DNA of 64,000 bases from Pseudobutyrivibrio ruminis (GTDB lineage: Bacteria; Bacillota; Clostridia; Lachnospirales; Lachnospiraceae): NCBI GenBank assembly GCA_015057305.1, contig SVES01000012.1, forward strand, positions 1 through 64,000. Reading direction: 5' to 3'. The notes under the pieces were generated by a model that did not search any database, was not told the origin of the DNA, and worked only from the letters and a program-made list of their open reading frames with translations. Of the stretch, positions 18,636 to 27,671 are shown piece after piece; the stretch's first letter is position 1, and each line of letters opens with the position of its first letter. The translations under genes and the position numbers were made by a program.

Positions 18636-18661
18636 AGGGAGTGTGCAACTGCACACTCCCT
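18636..18661 (-). terminator. Terminator after the PplA-like gene
   Basis: Eleven-base perfect arms AGGGAGTGTGC (18636-18646) and GCACACTCCCT (18651-18661) with an AACT loop. On the minus strand it is followed by TAATTTTTAGG. It lies between the lipoprotein gene and apbE, so apbE may depend on readthrough or its own promoter. Confidence 0.75.
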
Positions 18662-18684
18662 GTTGCTATTTCATTTTAGAATAA

Positions 18685-19776
18685 TTATTTTGCGCTTGCA
18701 ACAGCCTTAGCAATTACATTATTAAAGTCTGTAATGTGAATTGAAACTGAAGCAGCAAGGTCTGCATCTGCTGCACGGCCTTCCTCTACAGCTGTTCCTT
18801 CAACTTCCTCAAGAGTCTTTCCAACTGTATACTCAGCATAAGCTGCTGCCTGCTCATTCCACTCCTTGCCGATAGCTGAAGCTGCCTTCATTCCGTAAGC
18901 ATCTCCAAGCTCGTCCTTGCTTGGTACATCAGCGCTTGTATCAGCTGTGATTACACCATTTGCATCAAATGTAATCTTTGCCTGAACTGCATCAATTAAT
19001 GAGCTTGTGATTACGCCATCACCATTAACTGTAAGAACAGAAATAGTTGTGTAAGCCTCTGCTGTACCCTCTGCATCAGCTGAAGCATCTACAGAGTTAG
19101 CAATATTTGTAGATAAACCAAGTCCAAGCTTATCACCTGCTTGTGCTCCACCAGCTACGGCATTGTTCATAGCCTCAAGAACTGCAGCCTGGAAGCCTGT
19201 AACATGAATTGAAACAGATGCAACTAAATCTTCATCTGTAGCAAGTCCCTGCTCAATAGCCATTCCGCTGATTTCATCTGCTGTCTTACCAACTGTCCAA
19301 GCAGCGAAGGCATCAGCCTGCTCATACCATTCTTTTCCAATGGCAGAAGCCTTCTTCATACCATAATCATCACCAAGCTCTCTCTTAGAAGCATACTCTG
19401 CATTAAGGTCTGAAGTAATCTTACCATCAGCACTTACGCCAATTTTTGTCTGTGCAATATCAATTACACACTCTACTACTGCACCATTAGAATCAACTGT
19501 TACAGCTGCGATTGTAGCATCACACTGAGCTGTACCATCAGCATCTGCTGTAGCATCTGCTGAATCTGCGATTGACACACTAGTACCAATTCCTGTGAGA
19601 AGCTCTCCTTCTGCTGCAACTGGAGCATTTGTAGCCGCTGCCTGCTCAGTTTGCTCTGCTACCTGCTCGGTAGTCTGTTCTGCTGTCTCATTTGCTGCAT
19701 CATTAGAACCACAGCCAACAAATGCTGTCGCTACAAAAGAAGCAGCGCACATTAATGCAACTAATTTCTTTTTCAT
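18685..19776 (-). CDS. pplA: PplA-like extracellular electron-transfer lipoprotein with two repeated FMN-binding-like domains
   Basis: Surface lipoprotein predicted to carry covalent FMN and shuttle electrons to outside acceptors. The 363-residue protein has a signal ending at C22 (TAFVGC), an Ala/Glu/Thr-rich linker to about residue 58, and two homologous domains (about 60-205 and 217-360). Each contains YGMK(K/A)ASAIGKEW, a VGKT motif and an end motif D-L-x-A-S-V-S-I-H (D183-S189 and D339-S345). These lie where FMN_bind domains have D-x-x-[ST]-G-A-T, so S189 and S345 are the likely flavin acceptors. That alignment is my inference. Next to apbE, dmkB and ndh2 this matches the Listeria PplA arrangement. 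Confidence 0.85.
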   Translation of the reverse strand: MKKKLVALMCAASFVATAFVGCGSNDAANETAEQTTEQVAEQTEQAAATNAPVAAEGELLTGIGTSVSIADSADATADADGTAQCDATIAAVTVDSNGAVVECVIDIAQTKIGVSADGKITSDLNAEYASKRELGDDYGMKKASAIGKEWYEQADAFAAWTVGKTADEISGMAIEQGLATDEDLVASVSIHVTGFQAAVLEAMNNAVAGGAQAGDKLGLGLSTNIANSVDASADAEGTAEAYTTISVLTVNGDGVITSSLIDAVQAKITFDANGVITADTSADVPSKDELGDAYGMKAASAIGKEWNEQAAAYAEYTVGKTLEEVEGTAVEEGRAADADLAASVSIHITDFNNVIAKAVASAK

Positions 19777-19838
19777 CTTTTTCCCTTTCTTTCTTTGATG
19801 AATGTTACTTTATATCCATAGCATAATTGCTACAAATA

Positions 19839-20798
19839 TCATCCTTTGAGACCTACATAAGCCTTATTTAGAAGTCCCTGTAAGATAGCTTTTGATTCGC
19901 CGCTTATACCGATTTCATCCATAATGGCCAATGCCTTTTTGTAGTAGTTCTCAGCAGTTTTATGGGTGTAAAGTACTCCCTGATTTTTTTCTACAGCCTT
20001 AAAAACTTCCTCTTTGGTAAGCAAATTCTTTTCTGCCTTTTCAATCAGCTCAGGCTGCTTTTCAAAGGTGTGAATTAAAGGTAGAGTTACCACCCCATTT
20101 TCAAAATCAGATTGTACAGGCTTAAGAGCCGACTCCTCAGAATTTTCGTAATCGATACAATCGTCCGTCAGCTGAAAAATGATTCCTGTGTATCTGCCTA
20201 GCTTGCGATATAGTTTTTGAGTTTTTCTATCAGCATTTGCAACAAGGGCTCCTACATGATAGGAAGCCTCAAACAAAGCTGCCGTTTTTCCATCAATAAT
20301 GCTCAGATATCGGAAAGCCTTCAATCTAAAATTTCTGTTGTTGAGATTCTGTCTAAGCTCTCCTAAGGCAATGCTTTGCACATACTTAGAAAAATCGAAT
20401 TGACCATATCTTTCCTCGCCTGCCACCTCAGATATTTCTCTAATAGCTGAGGCCAACAGGAAGTCACCGCATATAACAGCAATTCGCTTACCAGCCTTCT
20501 TTTGAAGAGTAATCTGCCCTCGCCTTGTATCTGCATCATCCATGATGTCGTCATGAACTAATGTAGCCAAATGAAGCACCTCAACTGCCGAGGCAAATTT
20601 AACTGCATCGATTGGCACATTTCCCTCACTGTCCATTGAGCAGGCCAACACTGCTTTGGCTCTCATCATTTTTCCAGTGGTCTCACTAAGATATGAAACA
20701 TATCCGCTTATCAAACTAGGACCAGATGTTATAATCTTTGAAGTTTCTTTTTCTACCTGTTTAAACGCAGTCTCAAAATCTAACCTGCTATTAATCAT
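19839..20798 (-). CDS. Polyprenyl diphosphate synthase (DmkB-like)
   Basis: Trans-prenyl chain synthase making the isoprenoid tail for a demethylmenaquinone-type quinone. The 319-residue protein has the first aspartate-rich motif LVHDDIMDDADTRRG near residue 85, a GDFLLA segment, and the second motif QLTDDCIDYE near 215, all standard for the IspA/HepT/DmkB family. Its ATG overlaps the end of ndh2 by 8 bases, so the two are translationally coupled. Presence in an operon with Ndh2 and PplA rather than with isoprenoid genes points to a dedicated quinone pool for electron export (DmkB in Listeria terminology). Confidence 0.88.
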   Translation of the reverse strand: MINSRLDFETAFKQVEKETSKIITSGPSLISGYVSYLSETTGKMMRAKAVLACSMDSEGNVPIDAVKFASAVEVLHLATLVHDDIMDDADTRRGQITLQKKAGKRIAVICGDFLLASAIREISEVAGEERYGQFDFSKYVQSIALGELRQNLNNRNFRLKAFRYLSIIDGKTAALFEASYHVGALVANADRKTQKLYRKLGRYTGIIFQLTDDCIDYENSEESALKPVQSDFENGVVTLPLIHTFEKQPELIEKAEKNLLTKEEVFKAVEKNQGVLYTHKTAENYYKKALAIMDEIGISGESKAILQGLLNKAYVGLKG

Positions 20799-22806
20799 TG
20801 TATAAATACCACTTTCTCGCCCACTTGACGTTTTGCCACTTCTTCTTCAAGAATGGCATCAAATAGTAATCGATTCCAAGTGTGTATCCGCCACCGAAAA
20901 GTAAAGCAATTCCAGCAAAAATCATCCAGAACGTATTCAAATATAAACCTGTAGTTGTTACAAACATTGCCTGAAGCACAAGTGATACTCCAGCTGAAAG
21001 GAAAGTGAAGCAACCACCCATTAAGCCTAAACCAATCAGTATCTGTAGAATAACAATTACAATCTGCATAAACATTTGCATGCCATCACTAGCCAAAACT
21101 ACATTAGTAACAAACCAATCCACAAATGGAACCTGAAGCTTAAATGCAATATCAGATACTGTTGATTCTGCTAAATCCACTCCTGAAACAAGAATTGTCT
21201 CAAACAGCTTGAAATTCCAATCAAATATAACTGTACCTGTAGAAACTACTGCATCTGCTGCCCCTGATACTGCTGTAGAGGCTGAGGCTACTGCGTCTGC
21301 TGCACCTGCCGCTTCTGTAGAGGCTGAGGCTACTGCATCTACCGCAGCCGGGTCAATGCGACCAAGCAATGTATCAAACCAAGTGTTAGCTCCTCCAAAG
21401 AAGCCTGAAAGCATTGGTTTTTCCAGCCATCCTTCAACAATCTTCATGACCCCCTCGTACACCCATACGGCACCAAGCCATAATCTAAGAGGTACTAGCA
21501 TAAAGCTTGGAGTTCTATTTGAGAAGTGACCTCCAAGGAAGCTTCTTCTATTTCTAATGGTAAAGAATTCATGCTTTAAGTAAGAGAATACCTTTGTCCA
21601 GCCCATTACCTGTATAAAATAAATGATATTGATGAAATGCTTTGCAAACATAGCAAAAAATGATGCAAAGTTTATCTGGTGCTTTGCCATTCCGCCTCGT
21701 GCAACACCATATCTTCCACCTACACAAACCATTACTCCGTGGAACTTAGGATTGTATGCTTCAAGCTCACCTGATTTAGTAATTGTAGCCACAATATTTT
21801 TAGCCACAGTAGCAGCTGAATGTTCTGCATTTTCAACCATCTGAGGTACCGGACGCTCCTCACCTGGTGCTGTATAAAGCATATTGTCACCGATTACATA
21901 TACATTTTCATGGTCCACACAGCGAAGATTCTCATCTACCTGGAGGCGACCTCTACCACCACTTGTAACCTCCTTAGCAATTTCAGAAGTAATATCAGAG
22001 CTTTCAATACCTGCTGTCCAAATTACTGTTCCAGCAACATGCTCTGTGATTTCCTCACCCTTTTTAAGCTTGATGAAGTTCTTTCCCACACCAACTACTG
22101 AGGTGCTCATAACCACATCTACGCCCATTTTCTTAAGGCGTCTGTCTACTTTATTTGAAAGCTTCTCTGGTAAAATTGGAACTGGTCGTGATAAGCCATC
22201 AACATCAACTATTGTTACTTCCTCTTGCTTAATGTTGAATCTCTTACAAAGAATAGGTGTGTACTCAGCCAACTCACCTACCATCTCAACACCAGTAAAG
22301 CCTGCGCCAACTACGTAGAAGCTGAGAAGTTCTTTTCTCTTTGCAGCATCTGTTTCATCTGCCGCCATTCTAAAGCAATTGTGTATTCTATCACGTAGCC
22401 TTACAGCGTCATCATATGACCAAAGAGTGTAGCTATACTCTTTAGCACCCTCAACTCCAAAGTAAGTTGGCTTTGAACCAGCTGCTACAACCAGGTAGTC
22501 GTATTCATACTGTCCATTTTTGCCCTCTACCCTATTGCCGGCAAAATCCACCTTAGTTACTGTATCAAGCACCACATTTACCTTTCGACCAGCGAAAATC
22601 TGATCAAGGTTCATCTTTACACTTTCTTCCCCTACACGGCATGCTGCAACCTCATGTAGCTCAGTAAGCATTGTATGATATGGATGCTTGTCAATCAGAG
22701 TAATCTCTGTTTCATTAGCTAATTTCTTCTTGCGAAGCTTTTTTTCCAATTTCTTTGTAGCAAGTACACCTGCGTAGCCTGCTCCAATTACGACTATTCT
22801 CCTCAT
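20791..22806 (-). CDS. ndh2: Type II NADH dehydrogenase with C-terminal membrane domain (Ndh2)
   Basis: Oxidises NADH and reduces membrane quinone without pumping protons. At 671 residues it is much longer than ordinary NDH-2 (about 400). Residues 1-400 hold the FAD motif VVIGAGYAGVLATKKL, the NADH motif FYVVGAGFTGVEMVGELAEY near 170 and VYVIGDNMLY near 300. The C-terminal 240 residues add a DoxX-like set of membrane segments, as in the Ndh2 of flavin-based electron transfer loci. Between membrane segments lies a low-complexity Ala/Ser/Thr insert of 14-residue repeats (DAVASAST...; residues about 490-525). It is first in a group with dmkB and pplA. Confidence 0.92.
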   Translation of the reverse strand: MRRIVVIGAGYAGVLATKKLEKKLRKKKLANETEITLIDKHPYHTMLTELHEVAACRVGEESVKMNLDQIFAGRKVNVVLDTVTKVDFAGNRVEGKNGQYEYDYLVVAAGSKPTYFGVEGAKEYSYTLWSYDDAVRLRDRIHNCFRMAADETDAAKRKELLSFYVVGAGFTGVEMVGELAEYTPILCKRFNIKQEEVTIVDVDGLSRPVPILPEKLSNKVDRRLKKMGVDVVMSTSVVGVGKNFIKLKKGEEITEHVAGTVIWTAGIESSDITSEIAKEVTSGGRGRLQVDENLRCVDHENVYVIGDNMLYTAPGEERPVPQMVENAEHSAATVAKNIVATITKSGELEAYNPKFHGVMVCVGGRYGVARGGMAKHQINFASFFAMFAKHFINIIYFIQVMGWTKVFSYLKHEFFTIRNRRSFLGGHFSNRTPSFMLVPLRLWLGAVWVYEGVMKIVEGWLEKPMLSGFFGGANTWFDTLLGRIDPAAVDAVASASTEAAGAADAVASASTAVSGAADAVVSTGTVIFDWNFKLFETILVSGVDLAESTVSDIAFKLQVPFVDWFVTNVVLASDGMQMFMQIVIVILQILIGLGLMGGCFTFLSAGVSLVLQAMFVTTTGLYLNTFWMIFAGIALLFGGGYTLGIDYYLMPFLKKKWQNVKWARKWYLYND
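21256..21339 (-). repeat. Tandem 42-base repeats inside ndh2
   Basis: Two near-identical 42-base units (21298-21339 and 21256-21297) plus a partial third encode DAVASAST[E/A][A/V][A/S]GAA. They sit in an extracytoplasmic or loop insert of Ndh2 and could vary in copy number between strains. Confidence 0.75.
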
Positions 22807-23021
22807 ATCATTCCCTTTCCTTAAATTAAAGCCTCAATTGTGCCCAAGTATATTTTACTCAATCTATACGTGAGCTTTTTTAGGATAACATAAATGGTTG
22901 CGCATTACAAGATTTTATGTTATTTATTTAACAGCAACTTTATTTTGCGCTATTAATTTAGCGAAGAATACTAAGAATTAATATAAAATTCTTTTGTAAT
23001 TTTTTTCTAAAGGAGATATAT
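22807..23021. promoter_or_regulatory. Divergent ndh2 / dmkA intergenic region with dyad symmetry
   Basis: This 215-base region contains the inverted repeat ATAACATAAA (22885-22894) and TTTATGTTAT (22914-22923), ten perfect bases with a 19-base spacer. A smaller symmetric element with CGCTA and TAGCG lies near 22950-22970. It must hold the start signals for both arms of the electron-transfer locus. The dyads could be regulator sites; I cannot assign a family. The dmkA ribosome binding site AAAGGAGATATAT is at its right end. Confidence 0.45.
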
Positions 23022-23939
23022 ATGATTAAGAATTTTTTGAAATTTGTGGAGATTCAGACAAAAATCACCAGCTTCTTTGCATTTATAAATACACTTGCTT
23101 TCATCATCTATACAAAGCAACCTATTAATGTACCTTTAATGATAATCTTCTTTTTATCCATGTTCATTTTTGATTTAACCACTACTGGCATTAATAATTA
23201 TATAGATAGTAGGGATTATCCACAGATGCTTCCAATTCCTAGAAAAGTAGCATTTATCTGCATTATGACTATGCTTTCTATCAGTACTGTATTGGGATTA
23301 TATCTTGCTTATAAAACAGGCATTGTTGTTTTACTTCTTGGAGCTTTTTGCTTTATGCTTGGCATTTTTTATACCTTTGGTCCAATCCCTATTTCTAGAA
23401 TTCCTCTTGGTGAATTGTTTTCAGGCATAGCCTATGGAATGTTTATTCCATTTTTGATGCTCTATATAAACAATCCTAGCTATTACCTCACCTTTACATT
23501 GTCACTAAAAACTATTTCTTTATCTCTTGAGGTTGTACCATTTATAAGCTATTTACTTTTTTCTCTTGTAATGACATTTACTACTTCAAATATCATGCTT
23601 GCCAACAATACATGTGACCTTGAAAGAGACGAAGCTGTAAACAGGCTTACGCTGGTCCATTATATTGGTCGCCCTGCAGCTGTTAAACTTTTTTCCTTGC
23701 TTTATTACGGCTGCTATGTTTCTGTTGCCCTTATGATACTTACTAATATTTTAAATCCCGGTGGACTTATTTTTATGTTGTCAATAATTCCTGTGTCAAA
23801 AAATATTAGCTCATTTAAAAAAGAGCAGATAAAAGAAAAAACTTTTATCTGCTCAATCAAAAACTATGTAATTATAAATAGCGCCTATTTTATTGCTATT
23901 CTATTTGCAACCTTGATGAACAAAGCACTATTCTGCTAG
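23022..23939 (+). CDS. UbiA-family prenyltransferase (DmkA/MenA-like)
   Basis: Membrane prenyltransferase that joins a polyprenyl tail to a naphthoate-type head group to make demethylmenaquinone. The 305-residue protein has about eight to nine membrane segments. Two aspartate-rich loops are visible: [16 protein letters not shown] near residue 65 (the NDxxDxxxD-type site, first Asp replaced by Asn) and [23 protein letters not shown] near 205. It is transcribed divergently from ndh2 across 215 bases. It ends with a 12-base convergent overlap with the chemoreceptor gene. By context it is DmkA of the electron-transfer locus rather than the respiratory MenA. Confidence 0.87.
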   Translation: MIKNFLKFVEIQTKITSFFAFINTLAFIIYTKQPINVPLMIIFFLSMFIFDLTTTGINNYIDSRDYPQMLPIPRKVAFICIMTMLSISTVLGLYLAYKTGIVVLLLGAFCFMLGIFYTFGPIPISRIPLGELFSGIAYGMFIPFLMLYINNPSYYLTFTLSLKTISLSLEVVPFISYLLFSLVMTFTTSNIMLANNTCDLERDEAVNRLTLVHYIGRPAAVKLFSLLYYGCYVSVALMILTNILNPGGLIFMLSIIPVSKNISSFKKEQIKEKTFICSIKNYVIINSAYFIAILFATLMNKALFC

Positions 23940-25688
23940 CTCACCCTCGGTAAATCTGCTAACCTCCTCCTGAAGTCTTTCTGAAATCTCTCTATTATTT
24001 TCAGAATCATCATGGATAGTAGTAATGGATTCAAGGATTCCAGTAGTACTTTCAGTAGCATCTGAAACACCCTGTGTACAATCATTTATAACCCTTGAAA
24101 TATGATCAATTTCTGAAGTCATATCGTTGATTGTCTGGTTAAGAATTATTGTATTATCATTTACACTATCAAGTACTGCGTTCATATCTTCTGCATCCTG
24201 ATAGTACTGCTTTGCAACTTCCTCAAAATCATCATAATCCTGAAGAACTGTATCGCTAACGTATGTAAGCATTTCGTTAGAATTATCTGCAAGCTGCTCA
24301 ACAGCTGAAATAACCTGATTACTAATTTCCTGAATAGAATTAGCTGTATCTCTACTATGCTCTGCAAGCTGTCTAATTTCATCAGCAACTACGGCAAAGC
24401 CCTTTCCTGCTTCTCCTGCTCTTGCAGCTTCGATAGAAGCATTTAATGCCAAAAGATTTGTCTGTGAAGCAATTGAAAGAATATCCTCTGTAAGTGTCTG
24501 AATCTGATCTACCTTCTTACTTTCCTCTATAGAGTTCTCCAAGGTATCTCTAATTGTAGATACCATTTGGTTTGTAGAAGCTTTCTTCTTTTCAGTCTTT
24601 TCCCTAATAACTGTTGCATGCTCTTTAATATTGCCTACGTTTGCTGTTCCCTCTGAAACCTGAGAAGAAACCTGTGATACAGCATTATTTACATCTCCTG
24701 CTTCCTCATTAAGGGATAATAGTGTATTATTTGCTGTCTCCATACTAGCTGTAAGTTCTTCCATAACAGCAGATACATTACTTACATCATCCTTTGATGC
24801 ATTTACAATACCTACTGTGTTTTCAACAGATGTGTAGATGTTTCCTGACTCACTTTTAATTGTGCGTATAATCTCTTCAAGTGTTTCAAGGAAATTATTA
24901 ATACCTGAAACCAATATTCCAACTTCGTCCACAGACTTATTGTGAATTCGCTTAGACAAATTAGCATTTCCTGCATTCATATCCTTAAGAATCAAATCCA
25001 ATTCTTTTGCAGAGCTTACAAGTGGTGATACTGACTTAATAACTATCACAACAGCGGCTACTGAAGCTAATACCAAAAGTGTTAATCCTATGATAATTGC
25101 CTTTTGAACTTCCTTTTCAGCCTTTAAAAGCTTAGCATCATTTTTCTCTATAAGAGTCTGTAGCTGTTCTGACATAAGCTTTACATTATCTTCATAGCCA
25201 AGAATTAATTCGTGGGCAGAAGCGAAATATAAATTATTTGCACCTACGAAATCTCCATCGTAGAACATTTGCTCCATCTGCTTGTACAAATCTATAAAGC
25301 CTAAGCCTGATGTGCTAAGAATTTCATACTCAGCATTAAAATCTGGGTCATTAACTTTTTCAACCTGTTTACCTAAATCTACTATAGCATCATTCAATGC
25401 TGTGTATTCATCTTCTCCAGGTGCAATCATGGTCTCTGCTGTCTCTGGATCAGCCATTGCTCCCATGTAATTCATTGACTGCACAAGGAAAAATCTTTTA
25501 ACAAGGTTTTGCATATTTGTATTAGCATTACCAAAGTCTCTTTCAATATACATATATGTATTTGACATGGTATCTGCTGCAGATACAGCAGCTCTAAAAT
25601 TTAGTCCAATTATAGAAACTCCTATAATCATTACTAAATCTAAGATGCAAATACATGCTAGTATTTTAGCTCTCATACTTCTTCTCAT
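23928..25688 (-). CDS. Methyl-accepting chemotaxis protein
   Basis: Transmembrane chemoreceptor signalling to CheA/CheW. The 586-residue protein has an N-terminal membrane helix ([20 protein letters not shown]), a four-helix-bundle-like sensor to about residue 185, a second helix ([21 protein letters not shown]), a HAMP region and a long coiled coil. The signalling tip is [34 protein letters not shown]. No CheR-tethering pentapeptide is seen at the C-terminus. The ribosome binding site is AAAGGAGAAAGCCA-ATG. Position beside the electron-transfer genes may be coincidental. Presence implies motility. Confidence 0.95.
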   Translation of the reverse strand: MRRSMRAKILACICILDLVMIIGVSIIGLNFRAAVSAADTMSNTYMYIERDFGNANTNMQNLVKRFFLVQSMNYMGAMADPETAETMIAPGEDEYTALNDAIVDLGKQVEKVNDPDFNAEYEILSTSGLGFIDLYKQMEQMFYDGDFVGANNLYFASAHELILGYEDNVKLMSEQLQTLIEKNDAKLLKAEKEVQKAIIIGLTLLVLASVAAVVIVIKSVSPLVSSAKELDLILKDMNAGNANLSKRIHNKSVDEVGILVSGINNFLETLEEIIRTIKSESGNIYTSVENTVGIVNASKDDVSNVSAVMEELTASMETANNTLLSLNEEAGDVNNAVSQVSSQVSEGTANVGNIKEHATVIREKTEKKKASTNQMVSTIRDTLENSIEESKKVDQIQTLTEDILSIASQTNLLALNASIEAARAGEAGKGFAVVADEIRQLAEHSRDTANSIQEISNQVISAVEQLADNSNEMLTYVSDTVLQDYDDFEEVAKQYYQDAEDMNAVLDSVNDNTIILNQTINDMTSEIDHISRVINDCTQGVSDATESTTGILESITTIHDDSENNREISERLQEEVSRFTEGELAE

Positions 25689-25767
25689 TGGCTTTCTCCT
25701 TTATAAATAACTCATTCAATTGCGCACAAGTTTATTACGTGCTATACGAAAAATATATCATGCAAAA

Positions 25768-25792
25768 AGCGTTACATCAATAATGTAACGCT
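25768..25792. terminator. Terminator downstream of purB
   Basis: Perfect ten-base arms AGCGTTACAT (25768-25777) and ATGTAACGCT (25783-25792), with a T-run on both strands (TTTTT on minus, TTTTTTT on plus). It is oriented to end purB transcription before the chemoreceptor gene. Confidence 0.8.
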
Positions 25793-25857
25793 ATTTTTTT
25801 TAGTAAATATATGAATTTTTCGTGTTTTTCTATGTTTTGTTATACAAAGTAACTGTT

Positions 25858-27309
25858 TTAAACGTTAATCTCAGCCTTTACACCAAGAATATCTTTGTTT
25901 GCCTCAAGGATTGGGTTAATAACATCACGCAAGTATATCTCAACCTGACGTGGGCTACGTCCAACATAACGGCTAGGCTCCATTGTAGCTTCAAGCTCTT
26001 CAAGCCCCATTGGGAACTCATCATCTGCAGCTATAAGCTCAAGAAGGTTATTCTCCTTACCTTCTACCTTAACGTTCTTTCCTGCTTCCATAGAAAGTGT
26101 ACGAATCTTTTCATGTAATTCTTGCCTGTTGCCGCCAAGCTTAACAGCATCCATCATGATATTCTCTGTTGCCATAAATGGAAGCTCAGACATAAGACGC
26201 TTTGTGATAACCTTATCGTAAACAACAAGGCCATCTACTACATTAAGGCAAAGGTCAAGGACGCCATCTGTTGCAAGGAAGCCCTCTGCAATAGAAAGTC
26301 GCTTATTAGCAGAATCGTCAAGTGTACGCTCGAACCACTGTGTAGCTGATGTAATAGCTGGATTAAGGGCATCAATCATTACGTATCTTGATAACGATGC
26401 AATACGCTCTGATCTCATTGGATTGCGCTTGTAAGCCATAGCTGATGAACCAATCTGGCTCTTTTCAAATGGCTCCTCAACCTCCTTAAGATGCTGTAAC
26501 AATCGAATATCATTTGACATCTTGTGAGCACTTGCAGCAATGCCTGCAAGGATATTACATACTCTAGTATCTACCTTTCTAGAATATGTCTGACCACTAA
26601 CAGGATAGCAAGCCTTAAATCCCATCTTTTCAGCAATCATTGGGTCAATCTTGTCGATTGTGTCATTATCTCCATTGAAAAGCTCAAGGAAGCTAGCCTG
26701 TGTACCTGTTGTACCCTTAGAACCAAGTAACTTAAGTGTTGAAAGGACATAATCAAGGTCCTCAAGATCCATTACAAACTCATTAAGCCAAAGTGTTGCA
26801 CGCTTACCAACTGTAGTAGGCTGTGCTGGCTGAAAATGTGTAAATGCAAGTGTTGGCTGATTCTTATACTTATCTGCAAAGCCTGCAAGCTCTGCAATAA
26901 CATTTACAAGCTTCTTTCTGATAAGAAGAAGTGCGTCACGCATGATAATAATATCTGTGTTATCTCCAACATAGCAGCTAGTTGCACCAAGATGAATAAT
27001 ACCAGCAGCCTTAGGACACTGCTTACCATAAGCATATACATGGCTCATTACATCATGTCTTACTTCTTTTTCACGTGCCTTTGCGACATCATAATTAATG
27101 TCCTCAATATGCTCCTTCATCTCATCAATCATATCCTGAGTGATGACAGGCTTTCCATCCTGTGAAAGACCTAATTCCATCTCTGTTTCTGCAAGGGCAA
27201 TCCAAAGTCGTCTCCATGTAGAAAACTTCTTGTCCTGTGAGAAGATGTACTGCATCTCCTTGCTTGCATATCTCTCTGAAAGTGGGCTTGTGTATCTATC
27301 TGTACTCAT
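25858..27309 (-). CDS. purB: Adenylosuccinate lyase
   Basis: Two steps of purine synthesis: cleaves SAICAR to AICAR and adenylosuccinate to AMP, releasing fumarate. The 483-residue protein is of the longer, eukaryote-like PurB type, with the fumarase-superfamily signature SSAMAYKRNPMRSERI near residue 290, HLGATSCYVGDN near 105 and THFQPAQPTTVGKRA near 160. The ribosome binding site is AAGGAG before ATG. It is downstream of purF, separated by two large hairpin elements and about 360 bases, so it is either in the purC-purF-purB transcript or has its own promoter. Confidence 0.96.
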   Translation of the reverse strand: MSTDRYTSPLSERYASKEMQYIFSQDKKFSTWRRLWIALAETEMELGLSQDGKPVITQDMIDEMKEHIEDINYDVAKAREKEVRHDVMSHVYAYGKQCPKAAGIIHLGATSCYVGDNTDIIIMRDALLLIRKKLVNVIAELAGFADKYKNQPTLAFTHFQPAQPTTVGKRATLWLNEFVMDLEDLDYVLSTLKLLGSKGTTGTQASFLELFNGDNDTIDKIDPMIAEKMGFKACYPVSGQTYSRKVDTRVCNILAGIAASAHKMSNDIRLLQHLKEVEEPFEKSQIGSSAMAYKRNPMRSERIASLSRYVMIDALNPAITSATQWFERTLDDSANKRLSIAEGFLATDGVLDLCLNVVDGLVVYDKVITKRLMSELPFMATENIMMDAVKLGGNRQELHEKIRTLSMEAGKNVKVEGKENNLLELIAADDEFPMGLEELEATMEPSRYVGRSPRQVEIYLRDVINPILEANKDILGVKAEINV

Positions 27310-27339
27310 ATTCTCTCCTTACTATTGGTTTTCTCAACC

Positions 27340-27429
27340 GCCATCCGTTACGCTTACAAGCCTGAAAATACTCCGCTCGACAACACGTCTCGCTTGAGTA
27401 CTTTTCAGAGCTTGATTGCTACGGATGGC
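27340..27429. repeat. Long imperfect hairpin element (family member 1) before purB
   Basis: Ninety bases with terminal arms GCCATCCGT (27340-27348) and ACGGATGGC (27421-27429). Inner pairing continues through ACAAGC/GAGCTTG and CTGAAAA/TTTTCAG to an apex with ACAACACGTCTCG. The same kind of bulged hairpin with CAAGC...GCTTG in the stem occurs near 36.7 and 41.7 kb. No coding potential is evident. Confidence 0.7.
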
Positions 27430-27437
27430 TATTTACA

Positions 27438-27647
27438 GTTACGCCATAATAACCTAGGCAAGCGCGAGTAGGGAGGCACCATGCCGAGCCTGGGAGGACC
27501 TACGCCGGCGGGAAATGGCTTATATTTTCTGAGTGAAACGAAAGAAAATATATGCCTAGTAAGCGAAGCTTACATATCCGTAAGGAGGACCCAGGCGAAG
27601 GTATGGCGGGTGCCCTACGGGAGCATGCAAACCTACGGTGGCGTAAC
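27438..27647. repeat. 210-base imperfect palindrome between purF and purB
   Basis: Terminal inverted repeat GTTACGCCA (27438-27446) and TGGCGTAAC (27639-27647). The arms pair imperfectly over most of their length (for example CCTGGGAGGACC with GGAGGACCCAGG). The centre is a TATATTTTC/GAAAATATA hairpin beside a GTAAGCGAAGCTTAC mini-hairpin. It is more GC-rich than its surroundings. No open reading frame explains it. It looks like a non-autonomous (MITE-like) insertion or a structured RNA. With the 27340-27429 element it fills the purF-purB gap, otherwise empty apart from the purB ribosome binding site. Confidence 0.65.
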
Positions 27648-27671
27648 AAATTAGCGGACTTCCATTCATAG

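Noticed and set aside
27340..27429. Possible tRNA-like structure before purB
   Set aside because: The fold is one long imperfect hairpin rather than a cloverleaf, there is no T-loop GTTCRA motif and no CCA-type acceptor end.
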